The notes: a model not told the origin generated them from the sequence alone. DNA of 64,000 bases from Sphingobacterium sp. (GCA_031277685.1 JAITLV010000257.1:32992-96991); one strand, 5' to 3'. Shown: positions 17,357 through 25,253, counted from the first letter of the stretch. Made by a program: numbers and translations.

Positions 17357-18012
17357 GCATAGCCATAACAACAAGGAACAGAAAGGAGTCCTTCAACCTT
17401 GTAAAATCTAAGATAACGGAGTTTATGCCCGACAACTCATTTCTGTTTTGTATCGATGACGCTTCAGACATCCCTTATGCAAACCCCTGCTTTAGGTTTG
17501 ATGAACGAGTAGGTATACCTAAGGTTAAAAACAAGTGCCTGGAGCTACTAATATTGTCCGCCGGAGTAGATCATCTTTTTTTATTCGATGACGACTGTTA
17601 TCCGTTAACAAAAGACTGGCATATTCCTTACGTCAACAGCCCTTATAATCTAATGTGTTACACTTGGTACAATCCTATTCATAATGACGGTACACATAAG
17701 TATCATTTAAAAGGTCACGGCTGCATGATGTACATAAACAAATCTATAGTTGAATCTATTGGAGGTTTTGATACAACTTTTGGTCTTGGTAAATATGAGC
17801 ACACAGCCTACTTTGAACGGTCTTACAACGCTGGGCTTGTACCATATCCATTTATTGATGCTATCAATAGTAACAAGTTATTTCATTCCATGGACGAACA
17901 CGGGGAGATAGATAGATCCTTCAGCTCTGAAGAGAATAGCAAGCTATTAAAAGACAATTTGTCACACTACAATAAAACTAAAAATGATAAATATTTTATA
18001 CCATACATATGA
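17341..18012 (+). CDS. Family 2 glycosyltransferase (paralogue B)
   Basis: 223 aa. 'IGIAITTRNRKES', 'CIDDASDIPYANP', 'VGIPKVKNKCLEL', 'LFLFDDDCYP' (DDD at 83-85) and 'GGFDTTFGLGKYEHTAYFERSYNAG' follow the same order as the gene at 16437-17126. The acceptor loop differs (GKYEHTAYFERS against GMEHKDLSLRI), so acceptor or donor sugar probably differs too. Cytoplasmic GT-A enzyme. Confidence 0.8.
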   Translation: MQESIGIAITTRNRKESFNLVKSKITEFMPDNSFLFCIDDASDIPYANPCFRFDERVGIPKVKNKCLELLILSAGVDHLFLFDDDCYPLTKDWHIPYVNSPYNLMCYTWYNPIHNDGTHKYHLKGHGCMMYINKSIVESIGGFDTTFGLGKYEHTAYFERSYNAGLVPYPFIDAINSNKLFHSMDEHGEIDRSFSSEENSKLLKDNLSHYNKTKNDKYFIPYI

Positions 18013-18371
18013 TAAAAATACACAACATAATAGTGCCTATTTATTTTGGAACACTTCAAATTGTAGTAACAGACAATATTAAAGAGGCTGAACTTAAACT
18101 TAAAATGGAACCAATAGATTCCCCTATTTCCTATTGCTCTTATGTTATCAGCAACCCCAAGCCTAACGGGGTAAGTAGGTATACTATATTCATAAAGCCT
18201 GATGCATCATTAAATATAATAGTACACGAATCATTACATATAGTCAACATGATTTTTAATGAACGGGGTATTAAACACGACACTATTAATGATGAACCAT
18301 CTGCATATTTATTGGGATGGGTGACAGATCAAATATATAATACACTAAATAAATACATCAATGACAACTAA
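18009..18371 (+). CDS. Small HExxH metallopeptidase-like phage protein
   Basis: 120 aa. 'IIVHESLHIVN' gives H73-E74-H77, with a possible third ligand E96 in 'NDEPSAYLLGW' on the next helix. This HExxH...E(xx)AYL layout is seen in short putative metallopeptidases of phages; activity is generally unproven. No signal peptide. The ATG overlaps the preceding stop (ATGA). It might process a phage protein; note that no other head-maturation protease is visible. Confidence 0.68.
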   Translation: MIKIHNIIVPIYFGTLQIVVTDNIKEAELKLKMEPIDSPISYCSYVISNPKPNGVSRYTIFIKPDASLNIIVHESLHIVNMIFNERGIKHDTINDEPSAYLLGWVTDQIYNTLNKYINDN

Positions 18372-18663
18372 AGACAAGCTTACGCTACTTGTAATAATGT
18401 TATTTTCATGGTTCAAAAGCAAATCAAAGAAAGAGTTAAACAGACTAGTTATTGAAAGTCTTAAAATGGACCTTAGGCCAAAGGATGAATTACCTCTTGT
18501 ATTAACCGAGGTTTATGTTGACGCTCCTCATATTATTACAGAATACAAGACATGGCCTGACGCCATGGCTCGCATCGAGAAGGTTCGGGACAAAGAAAAG
18601 ATATACGCGGTACACGTAACTATAGCCGGAGAAATTGAATACACATGGCAACACAAATCGTAA
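18361..18663 (+). CDS. Small phage protein with hydrophobic N-terminus
   Basis: 100 aa. It starts MTTKDKLTLLVIMLFSWFKSKSKKEL, one short hydrophobic segment (about 8-18) followed by positive charges, then a soluble alpha/beta domain (LVLTEVYVDAPHIITEYKTW...IYAVHVTIAGEIEYTW). It may be membrane-anchored. Overlaps the previous gene by 11 bp and the next by 19 bp. Family not recognised. Confidence 0.55.
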   Translation: MTTKDKLTLLVIMLFSWFKSKSKKELNRLVIESLKMDLRPKDELPLVLTEVYVDAPHIITEYKTWPDAMARIEKVRDKEKIYAVHVTIAGEIEYTWQHKS

Positions 18664-18935
18664 TAAGCCTTACCCTTGTAGTTACAGGGGTATTGGCGGC
18701 TAAAGTTTGGGAACACTATTGTATTGTTAGAGAAATAAAGCGTCTTGAACTACGAAACAAGGAACTGGACAAGCTTAAGATGCGTATTGACAGAGCTATA
18801 GAAACAGAAAACGCCATCCTACAAATGATTGAGGATGGCGACCCTATGTTTATGTACTTTCATGAACTTAACGAGGAAGAACGATTATTTATTCAACGGG
18901 AACTGGAGCGTCTTGGGCTTTCGACTGGGAATTAA
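18645..18935 (+). CDS. Small membrane-anchored coiled-coil protein, last island gene
   Basis: 96 aa. One N-terminal membrane helix (TQIVISLTLVVTGVLAAKVW, about 3-22) followed by a Lys/Glu-rich helix (about 30-60) and an acidic 'ELNEEERLFIQRELERLG' end. A single anchor plus coiled coil is the layout of inner-membrane spanins, but also of many unrelated proteins, so the lysis idea is weak. It runs 47 bp into the 3' end of the convergent portal gene. Confidence 0.55.
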   Translation: MATQIVISLTLVVTGVLAAKVWEHYCIVREIKRLELRNKELDKLKMRIDRAIETENAILQMIEDGDPMFMYFHELNEEERLFIQRELERLGLSTGN

Positions 18936-20295
18936 TTTCCTTTAACGCTTTATCACTGTCTTCTTCCATTCCAGCGTAACTTATAGATCGTTGATGGGTC
19001 ATAACCGGAAGTCCACCGTTTGCTTTCATAGCTAATGTTACCTTATCGGATTCACTATTCAGGTTAATTTCGTGGAATTCTACATAAACCCTTAAGCTTT
19101 TATCCCCTCCGGACAACTCGCGCCAAGTGTGAGTAAGCCAATTGGCCATACGCTGAACGCCCATACCTAAGTATCCTTTTTGTTTACTTGTAGCCTCTAG
19201 GTAACAGTCAGTAAGCATTCGTTTTAATGTTTCCCCACTAACATCACCCATCCCTTTCATTGCTTCAATATCTAGGAAAACAGCTCTATTAAGCCCAAAT
19301 ATAAACTTTTGCATTAAATCAAATTGAAATCCCCTAGATTCATGTTGAGAGTCGGCTTGAACATATTTAAGGTCAGAATCAGCACTACCCTCCATATACT
19401 TGCCAGCTTGCCCTTTTGCTGGTAAAGAAAGAGCGTTACCCTTACCAAATAATATAGCTTCTCCACTGTAACCCATTTGGGTGCAAAAGTCGTTAAACGA
19501 TTCTTCAAACTCTCCTATCATTTCTTCTGTAACATCACATTCTGCAACATCTTGGGATATGTAAACTATAGGCAGTTTGGTATAAGTAGTAACAAATACT
19601 TCTGACGGCTCAGCTGATTCTATATCGTAATTAATTATCAATCCGTTTTCAAATCTCCTGATCTCAACAAATCCCGACTCCCCTATTATATAAAAATCAT
19701 AACGTGTCTTATCTTCAACTTTGTACTCACGGCCAAACGCAATAAGATCACGGTGTTCATCAAAGAATGGTTCCAAAACGTCCCCTGTCTCAGGGCTGAC
19801 AATCTTCATTTTGTATCGGAAATCATCGAATGTTTCCTTATCCTTTTCCCCGTAAAATATCACTGCAGCGTGAGTGTAAGCCATCACCTGGCGAAATAGA
19901 TCGTAAACTACGAAGTCGGTTTTGTTATCATACCAGTTTCGTTCAATATGCTTAAACAAATCGGACTTCTCTATAGATGGTTTTAAGGTAATATCTGACC
20001 CGGAAGCGAATATAGCCTTCTGCTTGATAATATACTGTTCGAAAGATACTGGCACCCTGCTTACTGAAGCTTCATCTTCTATTAATATATCCTCGCCGGT
20101 TATAGGATCCTTTTGCCCGTTAGGCACGAAAATTACTTTGTTTGGGCGCTTTGAAGGACTGGCAACATCGTGAAGTTTTGAGTCGTATTGTTTTATAGCA
20201 TTTTCTACTGATTGCTTTTTAGATAGCCTTCTAAGTCCGTTGTAAACGTCTTTTCCGTCGCCCCCTAATATTCTGAATATCGCTGATATGTTCAT
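18889..20295 (-). CDS. Portal protein
   Basis: 468 aa, directly after TerL (15-bp gap) in the packaging operon. Features fit portal proteins: a 'YEQ..II.QK..IFASGSDITL' wing region, 'IEMKGMGDVSGETLKRMLTDC'-like helix near 345-370, and a length of 450-500 aa. It forms the dodecameric ring for DNA entry and exit. The usual neighbour, a MuF-type minor head protein, is missing; instead the convergent plus-strand island ends inside this gene's 3' end. Confidence 0.85.
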   Translation of the reverse strand: MNISAIFRILGGDGKDVYNGLRRLSKKQSVENAIKQYDSKLHDVASPSKRPNKVIFVPNGQKDPITGEDILIEDEASVSRVPVSFEQYIIKQKAIFASGSDITLKPSIEKSDLFKHIERNWYDNKTDFVVYDLFRQVMAYTHAAVIFYGEKDKETFDDFRYKMKIVSPETGDVLEPFFDEHRDLIAFGREYKVEDKTRYDFYIIGESGFVEIRRFENGLIINYDIESAEPSEVFVTTYTKLPIVYISQDVAECDVTEEMIGEFEESFNDFCTQMGYSGEAILFGKGNALSLPAKGQAGKYMEGSADSDLKYVQADSQHESRGFQFDLMQKFIFGLNRAVFLDIEAMKGMGDVSGETLKRMLTDCYLEATSKQKGYLGMGVQRMANWLTHTWRELSGGDKSLRVYVEFHEINLNSESDKVTLAMKANGGLPVMTHQRSISYAGMEEDSDKALKEINSQSKAQDAPVPVE

Positions 20296-20310
20296 GGTTG
20301 TTTTGTTTTT

Positions 20311-21903
20311 TTAATACCCTTTATATTTTTGTGAGTGTTGTCTGTAAGCGTTAGTCAAGTTTCCTGAAGGTAATTGCTGACCCACATTATCCACATAATC
20401 AAACCGCCTTCGCATCATGAACATATCCATCAAATCTGGAGATTTTCCATTTAAATATATCTTCATCTGCTTTTTTGGGATAATGCACAATTTACCGTCC
20501 ATATCTGATTTGTCCCTTTTTATAGCTTTTCTTTCAGCCATAAACCTTTGTCTTACTGTCTGCTTATCATCATACATTTTATCAGATACTCTTTCGCTGA
20601 TAATCACCTTTCCTTCACTTACCAATTGACCAGTAGCATAGTAGCATTGTGTTTTTAAATTATAGTAGTTTTCAGGTAACGGATTCTTAGTCTTAGGATC
20701 TATTAAGGGTTTGGTAGGGTGAGGAAATGGTCTAGCACCGTTATTAAATTCTTTTGCCCCAATTATAAACCCGTCTATAAATGATCCCACCCCGTCGTTA
20801 TCAAAGCATATATGTTGATTCTGCACACTGTAGTTACTAGCCAAACCTTTAATGGCATCTATCACCTCTTTACCGTCTGATTTATCCATTATTAGAATAT
20901 CTATCAATTCCCAGCCATCCCACACTCCAACTATGAACTTATCACTTCCTTTTAGGGCTATATCCGCAGTAATATATCTTATTCCGGTCTTTACATCTAT
21001 ATTATTTTCAAAGCATCCCCTAAAAGCATAATAATCAAATACATCCTTATCTGAAAGAACAACCTTCCAGTTGCCCTTTAATAGCGCGGCTTGGGTCTCT
21101 TCGTCTTGCGCCATAAGGTTACCTAGGTAGGCTGGATCAATCATAAGCATCTCTTTATTGTCATAGATACTTCCTGATATAAATGTTACTGACTTAACAA
21201 AGTGCATCGGATCTATTCCAGACTTTTCCACTTGCTCTTCCAGCATGTACCATGCTCTGTCGATCACTTCCTGAGATGTATCTCCCCATATGTATTTTTC
21301 ACCATCAACAACTAGATACCTTAATACACCTTCTCTTTCAGGTATTGGGTATCCCGTTTCTTGATCTATCCACCATTCTATCAACTCAGCTACCCAGCTG
21401 TCAGGATCAGGGTTGCACGTTGCCCTAACATACGGTTTTACACCACATACCGATCGATTACGAGTAAGCAGGTAAAAGAACATCTTCTTAGTAAAATGTG
21501 TAAGCTCATCAAAACCTATAAATGGTATTTGAGAGCCTTGCCAGTCATATATATTTTTTTCATACTCTAAATGCGAAAACTTAAGCTTACTTTTCTTTTT
21601 GTTTTCAACATAAAACTCCCACTCTAAAGTACTACGCCTTGCTCTTGCTCCAGGAACTAGGTTATATATCTTGTTTGATGTATCCCAAAGTGAGCCCTCA
21701 GCTACTATTTGTGGGCTAGTTCTTCTAAATATTACCCCCCCATATCCTTCAATATCCTTATACCTTAAAGGCTCTAATAATAATGTAAAAGACTTCCCTA
21801 CCCCAGCTGCTCCACCTCCAATAACCACATCTGCAGAAGATGAAAGGGTTTTCATTTGGTAACCCTCCTGTGGCCTTATGTACTTAACATTATCCCCTTC
21901 CAT
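20311..21903 (-). CDS. terL: Terminase large subunit
   Basis: 530 aa. ATPase domain: Walker A GGGAAGVGKS at 29-38 and Walker B with acidic pair in 'IPFIGFDELT' (D132, E133). C-terminal nuclease of RNase H type: 'ITADIALKGSDKFIVGVWDG' and 'HICFDNDGVGSFIDG' carry the expected acidic residues. It drives DNA packaging into the prohead and cuts the concatemer. It overlaps TerS by 14 bp. Confidence 0.95.
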   Translation of the reverse strand: MEGDNVKYIRPQEGYQMKTLSSSADVVIGGGAAGVGKSFTLLLEPLRYKDIEGYGGVIFRRTSPQIVAEGSLWDTSNKIYNLVPGARARRSTLEWEFYVENKKKSKLKFSHLEYEKNIYDWQGSQIPFIGFDELTHFTKKMFFYLLTRNRSVCGVKPYVRATCNPDPDSWVAELIEWWIDQETGYPIPEREGVLRYLVVDGEKYIWGDTSQEVIDRAWYMLEEQVEKSGIDPMHFVKSVTFISGSIYDNKEMLMIDPAYLGNLMAQDEETQAALLKGNWKVVLSDKDVFDYYAFRGCFENNIDVKTGIRYITADIALKGSDKFIVGVWDGWELIDILIMDKSDGKEVIDAIKGLASNYSVQNQHICFDNDGVGSFIDGFIIGAKEFNNGARPFPHPTKPLIDPKTKNPLPENYYNLKTQCYYATGQLVSEGKVIISERVSDKMYDDKQTVRQRFMAERKAIKRDKSDMDGKLCIIPKKQMKIYLNGKSPDLMDMFMMRRRFDYVDNVGQQLPSGNLTNAYRQHSQKYKGY

Positions 21904-22405
21904 TATCCGGGAGTTGGAATATTGTTACCGCCCCTGATTCTGCTTTTTGCCTGTTATCCTTTTCAAATAATCCTATATGTTTACCTAAAGCCTCAAGAGC
22001 TGTTAATTTGTTATACATCTTAACCTTCTTGGTTTCGCCTACCTGCATCCCTTGAACGTTTAATGCATCAATCTCAACTGAAGCAATAGCACTAGCAGTA
22101 TTATCATCCAATTGTCTAATATCGTATAGGTTATTATCAGGATTAAACAGTTCCCTAACATCGCTGAAGGCTATTTTGGCATATTCGGCCAGAACTCGTT
22201 CAGCAGTAATGCCTGTTGATTCTGATAGGAGTTGTTTTTGTTGTTGGATAGCCTCTTGAATAACAGGTTTTGACAGGTTTTCACTCCCCATTTGTTGAGC
22301 AGTATCCACACTGTAACCAGCGCGTATAGCGGCTTGAGTGGCATTCAAATCCACCATGTATTCCTCTACAAATCTTTGCTGCTTATCCGTTAACACCTTA
22401 CTCAT
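21890..22405 (-). CDS. terS: Terminase small subunit
   Basis: 171 aa. 'LTDKQQRFVEEYMVDLNATQAAIRAGYS' is the typical N-terminal DNA-binding helix-turn-helix of the terminase_2 family, followed by 'ITAERVLAEYAKIAFSDV' and a 'TALEALGKHIGLF' helix for oligomerisation. It recognises the pac/cos site for TerL. Its 3' end overlaps terL by 14 bp. Confidence 0.93.
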   Translation of the reverse strand: MSKVLTDKQQRFVEEYMVDLNATQAAIRAGYSVDTAQQMGSENLSKPVIQEAIQQQKQLLSESTGITAERVLAEYAKIAFSDVRELFNPDNNLYDIRQLDDNTASAIASVEIDALNVQGMQVGETKKVKMYNKLTALEALGKHIGLFEKDNRQKAESGAVTIFQLPDNGRG

Positions 22406-22411
22406 TGTGCT

Positions 22412-22672
22412 CTAATTATTGTAAATAGCTTTTTTGTTTATGTATCCAGTAAATACCAAGTCATCATCATTTACATCGTTATTCTTCAATAATTCATAAA
22501 TGTCATTTATAGACTCTTCAACTTTTAAGACACTCCCATCAGTTAATATTATTTTTGTGTGTTCACTTTCAAATTCCTGGTTAATATCATTACTAATCTT
22601 ACCTATTGAATCTAATGGATACATTATCTTTTTACTTCCTGATGCGTCTGTTTTTATAGTGAAAAATTTCAT
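22412..22672 (-). CDS. Small phage protein upstream of terS
   Basis: 86 aa, acidic (several D/N in 'LLKNNDVNDDDLVFTGYI'). Starts MKFFTIKTDASGSKKIMYPLDSIGKI, beta-rich, with a 'TKIILTDGSVLKVEESINDIYELL' block that resembles small beta-barrel domains. Six bases separate it from terS. No family recognised; position suggests a packaging or early-late role. Confidence 0.6.
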   Translation of the reverse strand: MKFFTIKTDASGSKKIMYPLDSIGKISNDINQEFESEHTKIILTDGSVLKVEESINDIYELLKNNDVNDDDLVFTGYINKKAIYNN

Positions 22673-22683
22673 AATCTTACAAC

Positions 22684-22794
22684 TTAAGATAGTCTGTTTT
22701 TATTTGGATAATTTTTGATTTGTTTTTCAAAAACAGATTGTATTTTCTTACTGTCAATCACTAACTTAATATTACATTCTCTTGTCTTTTTCAT
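22684..22794 (-). CDS. Possible 36-aa leader gene of packaging operon
   Basis: An ATG at 22794 opens 36 codons (MKKTRECNIKLVIDSK...) ending 11 bp before the 86-aa gene. It is the first frame downstream of the packaging promoter (-7 box at 22823-22830). The basic composition and good spacing make it plausible, but at this length chance is possible. Confidence 0.35.
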   Translation of the reverse strand: MKKTRECNIKLVIDSKKIQSVFEKQIKNYPNKNRLS

Positions 22795-22804
22795 ATCATT
22801 AAAT

Positions 22805-22855
22805 TATACTAAAAATTTTACTCAAATATAATGCTAAAATTTTAGCAAACAAAAT
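22805..22855 (-). promoter_or_regulatory. Packaging-operon promoter with palindromic operator
   Basis: On the minus strand: -33 TTTG (22853-22850), a 19-base spacer, then -7 TATATTTG (22830-22823), a full Bacteroidota-type promoter. The spacer holds the perfect palindrome TGCTAAAATTTTAGCA (22832-22847), the same core as at 14572-14589. An imperfect second copy (TACTAAAAATTTTACT, 22807-22822) follows just downstream of the -7 box. A protein on these sites would sit directly on the polymerase site, so repression in the lysogen is likely. Confidence 0.7.
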
Positions 22856-22880
22856 TACAACTAAGTTTTATAGCACAAAA

Positions 22881-22908
22881 GAAAAGCCCCAACTTTTCAG
22901 AAGGGGCC
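22881..22908 (-). terminator. Rho-independent terminator of the immunity operon
   Basis: Just after the stop of the 2H phosphoesterase gene (22910-22912), the minus strand reads GGCCCC, a 12-base loop and GGGGC followed by TTTTCTTTT. This ends the repressor operon before the packaging promoter. Confidence 0.75.
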
Positions 22909-22909
22909 G

Positions 22910-23431
22910 TTAAAGATTGATTTTATTTCTATTGGAGTCCTGGTATTTGAATACTCCAATATTTATATCAGGTATCCCATAATCGAAAATATCTATATCT
23001 TGGTTTACAAATACATATCCAGTACTCATTGGCAAAACCGCTATGGTGATATGTGGGCTAAAATCAAATGAGCTTTGAATATTGAATCCTGTTTCAACAA
23101 TACGGTTAAGTTTAACGATGTTTTCATTATGATCATAAACCGGAATTACAAGTATGTCGTTTTCGTTTCTGAATGTGTTTAGCTTGTGTATTGATAATTC
23201 AAATCTACTTTCTTTCAAAAATTCATTCAACAAACTTGAAATATTGCTTATACAGGAATCATCAAGCCCGTAGGCAATTGTAATGTGTGGCTCAAATCTA
23301 TAGGATATAACCTCGATACCTTCAGTCAATGACATTATTTTTGATAGCCATTTTTTAATATCAACTTTAGGAAAGTACTGTAATGATCCTTTTGATTTTT
23401 CCATTGATACAAAATAGCAACATTTAGGCAA
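22910..23431 (-). CDS. 2H phosphoesterase-fold protein (RNA ligase / cyclic phosphodiesterase superfamily)
   Basis: 173 aa. Two HxT motifs in matching contexts: 'EPHITIAYG' (H49, T51) and 'SPHITIAVL' (H127, T129), the signature of the 2H phosphoesterase superfamily. The spacing and total length fit the family. Members cleave 2',3'-cyclic phosphates or small cyclic nucleotides; the phage anti-CBASS protein Acb1 belongs to the same superfamily. Start is uncertain: ATG 23431 or the internal Met at residue 10 (MEKSKGS). Third gene of the immunity operon, 32 bp after the repressor, with a terminator right behind it. The exact substrate cannot be read from the sequence. Confidence 0.8.
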   Translation of the reverse strand: MPKCCYFVSMEKSKGSLQYFPKVDIKKWLSKIMSLTEGIEVISYRFEPHITIAYGLDDSCISNISSLLNEFLKESRFELSIHKLNTFRNENDILVIPVYDHNENIVKLNRIVETGFNIQSSFDFSPHITIAVLPMSTGYVFVNQDIDIFDYGIPDINIGVFKYQDSNRNKINL

Positions 23432-23463
23432 AATAAAAACCCCTAAAAATAGTGGTCATATTT

Positions 23464-24522
23464 CTAATTTCTTTTAAGCTTGAGTATTTTAGCGCCTACT
23501 TCATCCCTGGGAATAATAACCTTTATAACGTCATCTGGCAAGGCTAATGATTCTATAAATTCCTTCTCTGTATACCCTAATTCTGTTTCAAATAACTCTT
23601 TCCCTTTGATTAATAATTCAGGCTCGTCAATTGGAACAGTAACATTTTCTCGCCTAGACAATCCCATCCTGCTAAATTCTATCATAAAGAATTTATACCG
23701 ACTTTCATTTATACAATTTAAATCCCTAGCTCTTCTGATAATTGAGGACATCGATGTCAACCAATATTGTTTAAGACTGGATAAATCCCCCATTTTTAAA
23801 CCATATAGCGAATTTTTAATACCAGATTCAGGCATTAGGAATTCACTAGCAAAATCATTCGCCTCTTTCTCGCGATCTCTATATCCAGATATTGGAAAAT
23901 TAGATTCATTATGCATAAGTAAATGACCTAATTCATGCGCTATTGTAAATCTTTTTCTATCATTAGGAATATTTCTATTGATAATAACAATAGGTGTTCC
24001 CAAATCCGTCACAAACGAAACTCCGTCAAATTTATCATGAGCATCTAATTCATAACAAATTATCCCATGAGATTCCAACAACGAATAAATATTCCTTACC
24101 GGAGAATCATTAGATAGTTTCAATAACTTTCTTGTATATCCTGCAATAATTTGAGGCGAATATCCATCCTCAACATTCAGAGCTGTAAGATCAAATTCTG
24201 GCCATGTTATATCATCAGAAAATTGATCTACCGTATAACCTATCAGTTTACATTTACTTTCAAACTCGTCCACTAATCCTTTTGAAGTAGATTTTTTACG
24301 ATAGTTCCCATTTTCAATAGTGTTACTAATTCTTCTATTGAAAAACTCTCGGGGGAATCCTAAAAATTCTATTATCTTATCTTGCAAATTATTAGACAAA
24401 ACCCCCATTCCTTTTTCAAATTTAGAAAGGTTGGATTGTGACAATCCGTCGATATAGTTAGATAGCTCAGTTTGAGTATATCCCCTATATTCCCTTGCGA
24501 ATGTCAATTGTTTATAGTTCAT
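23464..24522 (-). CDS. XRE-family repressor fused to ImmA/IrrE metallopeptidase
   Basis: 352 aa. N-terminal XRE helix-turn-helix (about 5-60: 'GYTQTELSNYIDGLSQSNLSKFEKG'). C-terminal ImmA/IrrE domain with 'FTIAHELGHLLMHNE' (H196, E197, H200) and 'REKEANDFASEFLMP' (E220 as third zinc ligand). In mobile elements, ImmA cleaves the partner repressor ImmR on DNA damage; here both parts are in one chain, so self-regulation or cleavage of a partner is possible. It is the most likely lysogeny repressor in the window. An inverted copy of GTAGAGTCCC lies 35 bp upstream of its start. Confidence 0.88.
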   Translation of the reverse strand: MNYKQLTFAREYRGYTQTELSNYIDGLSQSNLSKFEKGMGVLSNNLQDKIIEFLGFPREFFNRRISNTIENGNYRKKSTSKGLVDEFESKCKLIGYTVDQFSDDITWPEFDLTALNVEDGYSPQIIAGYTRKLLKLSNDSPVRNIYSLLESHGIICYELDAHDKFDGVSFVTDLGTPIVIINRNIPNDRKRFTIAHELGHLLMHNESNFPISGYRDREKEANDFASEFLMPESGIKNSLYGLKMGDLSSLKQYWLTSMSSIIRRARDLNCINESRYKFFMIEFSRMGLSRRENVTVPIDEPELLIKGKELFETELGYTEKEFIESLALPDDVIKVIIPRDEVGAKILKLKRN

Positions 24523-24556
24523 TTTGATTTAGATTTTCTTGTGTATGCAGCAAATT

Positions 24557-24566
24557 GTAGAGTCCC
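24557..24566. repeat. GTAGAGTCCC, left copy of 10-bp inverted pair
   Basis: A perfect 10-bp sequence whose reverse complement, GGGACTCTAC, lies at 25243-25252. The two flank the 215-aa gene, and each lies shortly upstream of a start codon (35 bp before the repressor ATG; 18 bp before the 215-aa ATG). Possible regulator half-sites or ends of a small mobile cassette. Confidence 0.45.
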
Positions 24567-24576
24567 GATTCAACAC

Positions 24577-25224
24577 TTAGTTGCCTTTAAACTTACTTTT
24601 TATTTTATTCTTCAAAACTGGTGCCGCCTTTTCATTATCTATAGGGTCATCAGAATATGTAGAAAATAAATTAGGGATATAACCTGCCTGCTGAGCATCA
24701 ATTGTAAATCTGACCCTTTCTTCATCAATATACACTATTCTAGGATCTACATATTCTCCAAGTTTATTTTTTTGATATCCAAAATATAAAATTGGAGCTT
24801 CACTGTTTTCATTATCACTGAATAATGATAATTGAATAGCTTGATTATTTATTTTTTTTGTGTTCTCTGTCCTTATATTCATAGGCAATCCTTTAGTGTC
24901 CAACTTTTTGAATAGAATTATATACCCTTTAACCGTTAGTATCAATCTCCCATTCTTCCCATTTTTAGCTGAGGACCCAAATTCTCTAAACACATTCTCT
25001 GCGAAACATCCTTGAAGGTTTATTGCCTCTTGACCGTTTCGCCTAGCTATTGGATTTATTTGACTCATTATCCAATTAGTCTTTTTGATCGCCTGATCAA
25101 ACATGTTAAAAAGTTTATTCAGCTCATATTTAAGCTCTATTTTACATGCATCCATATTAGCAAGCAACCTTTTCCCTTGCATTGTACGGCTATTTTCCGT
25201 ATGTTTGTACTTCAATTCTCTCAT
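24577..25224 (-). CDS. Unknown protein, first gene of immunity operon
   Basis: 215 aa. Helical N-terminal half (MRELKYKHTENSRTMQGKRLLANMDACKIELKYELNKLF, 'FDQAIKKTNWIMSQINPIARR'), then a beta-rich core ('GRLILTVKGYIILFKKLD', 'ILYFGYQKNK', 'RIVYIDEERVRFTI') and a basic end. No enzyme motif or helix-turn-helix is visible. It sits 54 bp before the XRE-ImmA repressor, so they are probably co-transcribed from the promoter at 25287-25294. It could be the ImmA target, an antirepressor-type partner or a superinfection-exclusion protein; none is shown. Confidence 0.7.
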   Translation of the reverse strand: MRELKYKHTENSRTMQGKRLLANMDACKIELKYELNKLFNMFDQAIKKTNWIMSQINPIARRNGQEAINLQGCFAENVFREFGSSAKNGKNGRLILTVKGYIILFKKLDTKGLPMNIRTENTKKINNQAIQLSLFSDNENSEAPILYFGYQKNKLGEYVDPRIVYIDEERVRFTIDAQQAGYIPNLFSTYSDDPIDNEKAAPVLKNKIKSKFKGN

Positions 25225-25242
25225 TGCTTTTTCCTTATTAAT

Positions 25243-25252
25243 GGGACTCTAC
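25243..25252. repeat. GGGACTCTAC, right copy of 10-bp inverted pair
   Basis: Reverse complement of the copy at 24557-24566. It lies in the 5' leader of the immunity operon, between the hairpin at 25254-25273 and the start codon at 25224. See the left copy for interpretation. Confidence 0.45.
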
Positions 25253-25253
25253 G

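Noticed and set aside
18645..18935. Inner-membrane spanin (lysis) call for the last island gene
   Set aside because: Only a membrane anchor and coiled coil support it; no partner o-spanin, endolysin or holin is nearby.
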